Shown piece after piece: positions 61,635 through 64,000 of a stretch of DNA of 64,000 bases. Made by a program: the position numbers and the translations under genes. Origin of the DNA: Thermophilibacter mediterraneus (GTDB taxonomy: Bacteria; Actinomycetota; Coriobacteriia; Coriobacteriales; Atopobiaceae). The notes under the pieces are model-generated. The model did not search any database and was not told the origin of the DNA. It was given only the letters and a program-made list of their open reading frames with translations. The stretch spans positions 209,405-273,404 of the forward strand of contig NZ_FPKO01000009.1 in assembly GCF_900119385.1 (NCBI RefSeq). The letters are read 5' to 3'. Each line of letters starts with the position of its first letter. Within the stretch, counting starts at the first letter, position 1.

Positions 61635-61647
61635 GCTTCCTCCTTGC

Positions 61648-62574
61648 TTACTTGCTGACTATCTCGACGAAGTCGATCTGCGGGTCTGCAGGGACCTGAC
61701 GCGCCGTGAAGGCGGTGCCCTTCTTGGCGAGGTCGCGCACGACCTGCGCCTCGCGCTCGGTGAGGTTCACGCACTTGACATAGGTCGTCGTGTCCGGGCG
61801 GTTGGGAACGTTGCCCAGGTCGACGAGGTCGAAGTGCCAGCCGAGCTCGTCGAGGGCGGCCAGGGTCTCAACGCGCGTCATCACCACGAGCACGCGGTCC
61901 CCCGGGTAGGAGCGCTCGTCGGACAGGCGCTCCACTGCCTTCTTGGTCGAGAGGATCGAGAGCTTGACCGAGGCGGGCTTGGCCATCTTGAGGGCCATCT
62001 TCTGCGTCTCGTCGCGCACGGCCACGTCGTCGATCACCACGATGCGGGTGGCACCCGTGCGCGGCACCCATGCCGTCGCAACCTGGCCGTGGATGCCGCG
62101 CGCGTCAACGCGCACGCCCACGATCTGCTGGGGCTCGTCCGAGGAGACCGAGGGCGCGGCGACCCTGCGGGCGGGCGCATAGGGCTTCTCGGTCCCCGCG
62201 GCGAGCGCCTTGACGTCGTGGATGGCCTCGTGGCCGGTCGCGACGATGCCCGCCGCGTCGGCCTCCTCCATGGCGGCGGAGATCACCATGGCGAGGTTCA
62301 TGCCCGACACCACGCTCACGCGCTCGTCGCTCGCGTAGTGCTCGAGCGCGGCGTTGCAGGGCGAGCCGCCCATGAGGTCGGCGATCACGCGGACCGACTC
62401 GCAGCCCGAGAGCTCCTCGTCGAGCGCCGCGAGCTTGCGCTCGAGGTCCTCCTTGCCGTCATCCGGGGAGAGGCACACCGTACGTATGTCCTCACGCTCC
62501 CCCACGATCATCTCCACGGAGCCCCTCATTGCCTCGGGCAGCGCTCCGTGGCCCACCAAAACGATTGCGTTCAA
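61648..62574 (-). CDS. PTS mannose-family EIIAB fusion
   Basis: 308 aa. Residues 1-130 are the EIIA domain with phosphorylated His9 (VLVGHGALPEA) and DLMGGSPCNAAL. A short linker precedes the EIIB domain (~150-308) with active His162 in RVDARGIHGQVATAW, which transfers phosphate to the incoming sugar. Both active His are present. It takes phosphate from HPr and passes it to EIIC/EIID. Preceded by the sulfatase gene after 54 bases in the same direction. Confidence 0.93.
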   Translation of the reverse strand: MNAIVLVGHGALPEAMRGSVEMIVGEREDIRTVCLSPDDGKEDLERKLAALDEELSGCESVRVIADLMGGSPCNAALEHYASDERVSVVSGMNLAMVISAAMEEADAAGIVATGHEAIHDVKALAAGTEKPYAPARRVAAPSVSSDEPQQIVGVRVDARGIHGQVATAWVPRTGATRIVVIDDVAVRDETQKMALKMAKPASVKLSILSTKKAVERLSDERSYPGDRVLVVMTRVETLAALDELGWHFDLVDLGNVPNRPDTTTYVKCVNLTEREAQVVRDLAKKGTAFTARQVPADPQIDFVEIVSK

Positions 62575-62628
62575 GCGGTCCTCCCTCTCTCGTATCCAAC
62601 ACGGCCGCCACGCGGCAGCCGATGGCCC

Positions 62629-64000
62629 CTAGGCCATGCCCCGCTCGCGCACCGAGAAGTGCTCGCCGAGGCTCTCGTAGTCCGCGGGGTCCTTGGACCC
62701 CGCCGCCACGCACTCGCGGCGGTTCACCTTCCACTCGGGGCGGATGCGAATCGGGCCCTCGAGCAGCGGGTCGCCGGTGCGGCGCATGAAGTCGTCGAGC
62801 CGCGCGCGCATTTCGTCGAGCACGTCCGCGTAGCGCGGGTCCTCCGCAACGTTGTTAGTCTCGAACGTGTCGTAGGCCAGGTCGTAGAGGCACTCGGCGT
62901 CCTTGGTGACGTCGGCGAGGCCGAGGTTCTCCTCGTAGTAGTTCTTCACGATCGACCCGTCGATGTTCGACTGGTTGAGGCGCAGCCAGCCCGTGTCAAA
63001 GAAGCGCAGGTACTTGTATCGGGCGGTGCGAACGGAGCGCACGGGCTCGTAGGAGGTGTGGAAGTTGATCTCCGCGTAGACCGCGTCGTCGCCCGGGTCC
63101 TGCTCGCCGCGGAAGATGCCCGCGTGGCTGGTACCCTCGAGATAGTCGGGCAGCTCGATGCCGAGCAGGTCAAGGAGGGTCGGCACCACGTCGATGTGCG
63201 AGACGAGCCCGTCGAAGCTGCGACCCTGCGCGCGGGAGCCCGGCACGCGCATGGCGAGCAGCACCCCCGTGCCCGCGTCGAGCAGCGTGCACTTCTCGAA
63301 CGGGTAGGCCAGCCCGTGGTCCGTGGTGAGCACGACGATGGTGTCCTCGTAGCGGCCGCTCTCGCGCAGCGCGTCGAGCACGAACCCGTAGTTGGCGTCG
63401 GCCATGGAGACGCTCTTCTTGAAGCACGCGTAGTCGGCGCGCGTCACCTCGTTGTTGGGGATGTTCACCGGCGGCTGGGCGTAGTCGGCGACGCCGGGGT
63501 CGGCATCGGGCCACGCCCGGTGCGTCGCGTGCTGGCCAAACGAGACGAAGAACGGGCGCTCCCCGTCATAGGACCTGATCCACTCCGCCAGGCGCTCGGC
63601 GTTCCTGCGGTCCCACACCACAAGGTCCTTCTCGGCGTACCCCGCGGCGTCGGCCGTGAGGTCCTCCTCGTAGCCGAGGGCCTCCGGGGCGAGCTGGTGG
63701 TCGGTGTAGTAGCCGACCTCGTGCTGGACGCCGCAGAGCACGCTGAGGAAGCCCTCGTGCGCGAGCAGGCGCGCGAGGTGGCGCGACCCGTCGATGTGAA
63801 ACCCGCGCTGCGCGAGGCCGAGCATGCCGTTCTGGTGCGGGTAGGTGCCCGTGAGCAGGCCCGCGCGACTCGGGGAGCACGTGGGCGCCACGCAGAACGC
63901 CTGCTGGAAGAGCATCGCATCCTCACAGAACTCCTGGATGCGGGGAGTCTCGACGGCGTAGCCGTAGGGGGAGATCACGCGTCCCGTGTCATGGGTGTGC
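62629..64000 (-). CDS. Sulfatase, FGly-type (5' end outside window)
   Basis: At least 457 residues; the frame stays open to the window edge with HTHDTGRVISPYGYAVETP, so the true start lies to the right. Sulfatase signature APTCSPSRAGLLTG with the Cys that is converted to formylglycine, metal/sulfate residues in TTDHGLAYPFEKCTL and SHIDVVPTLLDLLGIELPD, and the C-terminal subdomain. The HTHDTGR opening lacks an obvious room for a signal peptide, so it may be intracellular. First visible gene of the PTS operon; it likely removes sulfate from the sugar entering through, or before, the PTS. A maturase is not in the window. Confidence 0.9.
   Translation of the reverse strand, partial: HTHDTGRVISPYGYAVETPRIQEFCEDAMLFQQAFCVAPTCSPSRAGLLTGTYPHQNGMLGLAQRGFHIDGSRHLARLLAHEGFLSVLCGVQHEVGYYTDHQLAPEALGYEEDLTADAAGYAEKDLVVWDRRNAERLAEWIRSYDGERPFFVSFGQHATHRAWPDADPGVADYAQPPVNIPNNEVTRADYACFKKSVSMADANYGFVLDALRESGRYEDTIVVLTTDHGLAYPFEKCTLLDAGTGVLLAMRVPGSRAQGRSFDGLVSHIDVVPTLLDLLGIELPDYLEGTSHAGIFRGEQDPGDDAVYAEINFHTSYEPVRSVRTARYKYLRFFDTGWLRLNQSNIDGSIVKNYYEENLGLADVTKDAECLYDLAYDTFETNNVAEDPRYADVLDEMRARLDDFMRRTGDPLLEGPIRIRPEWKVNRRECVAAGSKDPADYESLGEHFSVRERGMA

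Overview
The window is GC-rich bacterial chromosome. The gene set (Tad pilus operon, SLH-domain wall protein, a T-box in front of pheST, oligopeptide-type ABC systems, mannose-family PTS, GntR/LacI-controlled sugar operons) suggests a host-associated Coriobacteriia member, probably Olsenella/Atopobiaceae-like. That assignment is an inference from gene content; no rRNA gene is present to confirm it.

Region 1 (1-7453) is the right end of an integrated element, most likely a prophage. Leftward early genes (ssb, a coiled-coil protein, ERF annealing protein, DUF1351 protein, small proteins) and a rightward CI-like repressor diverge from a lambda-style switch with 19-bp operators. An unknown 402-aa protein and a large serine integrase follow. 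The element ends inside a Flp-type pilin gene, which keeps its start, leader and E5-Y6 motif but stops after 39 residues. Region 2 (7451-12513) is the rest of the tad operon (rcpC/cpaB, tadZ, tadA, tadB, tadC, truncated flp), all leftward.

Region 3 (12829-21530) is mostly core genome: rsgA, a DUF559-type protein, a Ca2+-type P-ATPase, an MFS remnant, D-lactate dehydrogenase and pyruvate kinase. Region 4 (21567-30218) is a leftward operon with a GntR/UTRA regulator, five Opp-type ABC genes, a PfkB kinase and a FrlB-like sugar isomerase/deglycase. Together they look like a fructosamine (Amadori product) uptake and catabolism system with an 18-bp palindromic operator in front. Region 5 (30580-36964) has a cytoplasmic GH13 amylase, nagA, a nagB homologue lacking one catalytic Asp, and a taurine/sulfonate-type ABC transporter. 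Region 6 (37338-44526) is a rightward LacI-headed operon encoding aldolase, phosphofructokinase, triosephosphate isomerase, a LarA-family enzyme and phosphoglucose isomerase, i.e. a relocated upper-glycolysis module.

Region 7 (44623-51900) holds a 1413-aa SLH-domain wall protein and a winged-helix regulator. Upstream lies a 124-bp segment bounded by 17-bp inverted repeats, next to a Hin/Pin-type serine recombinase; this is a candidate phase-variation switch for the surface protein. An IS110-family element follows. Region 8 (52048-58227) has a Zn-dependent phospholipase C-like protein, pheS-pheT behind a Phe T-box that carries a 31-bp perfect palindromic insertion, and a lipase. Region 9 (58410-64000) is a leftward sulfatase, mannose-family PTS (EIIAB, EIIC, EIID) and DUF3604/PHP-like protein operon, probably for a sulfated sugar or glycan.
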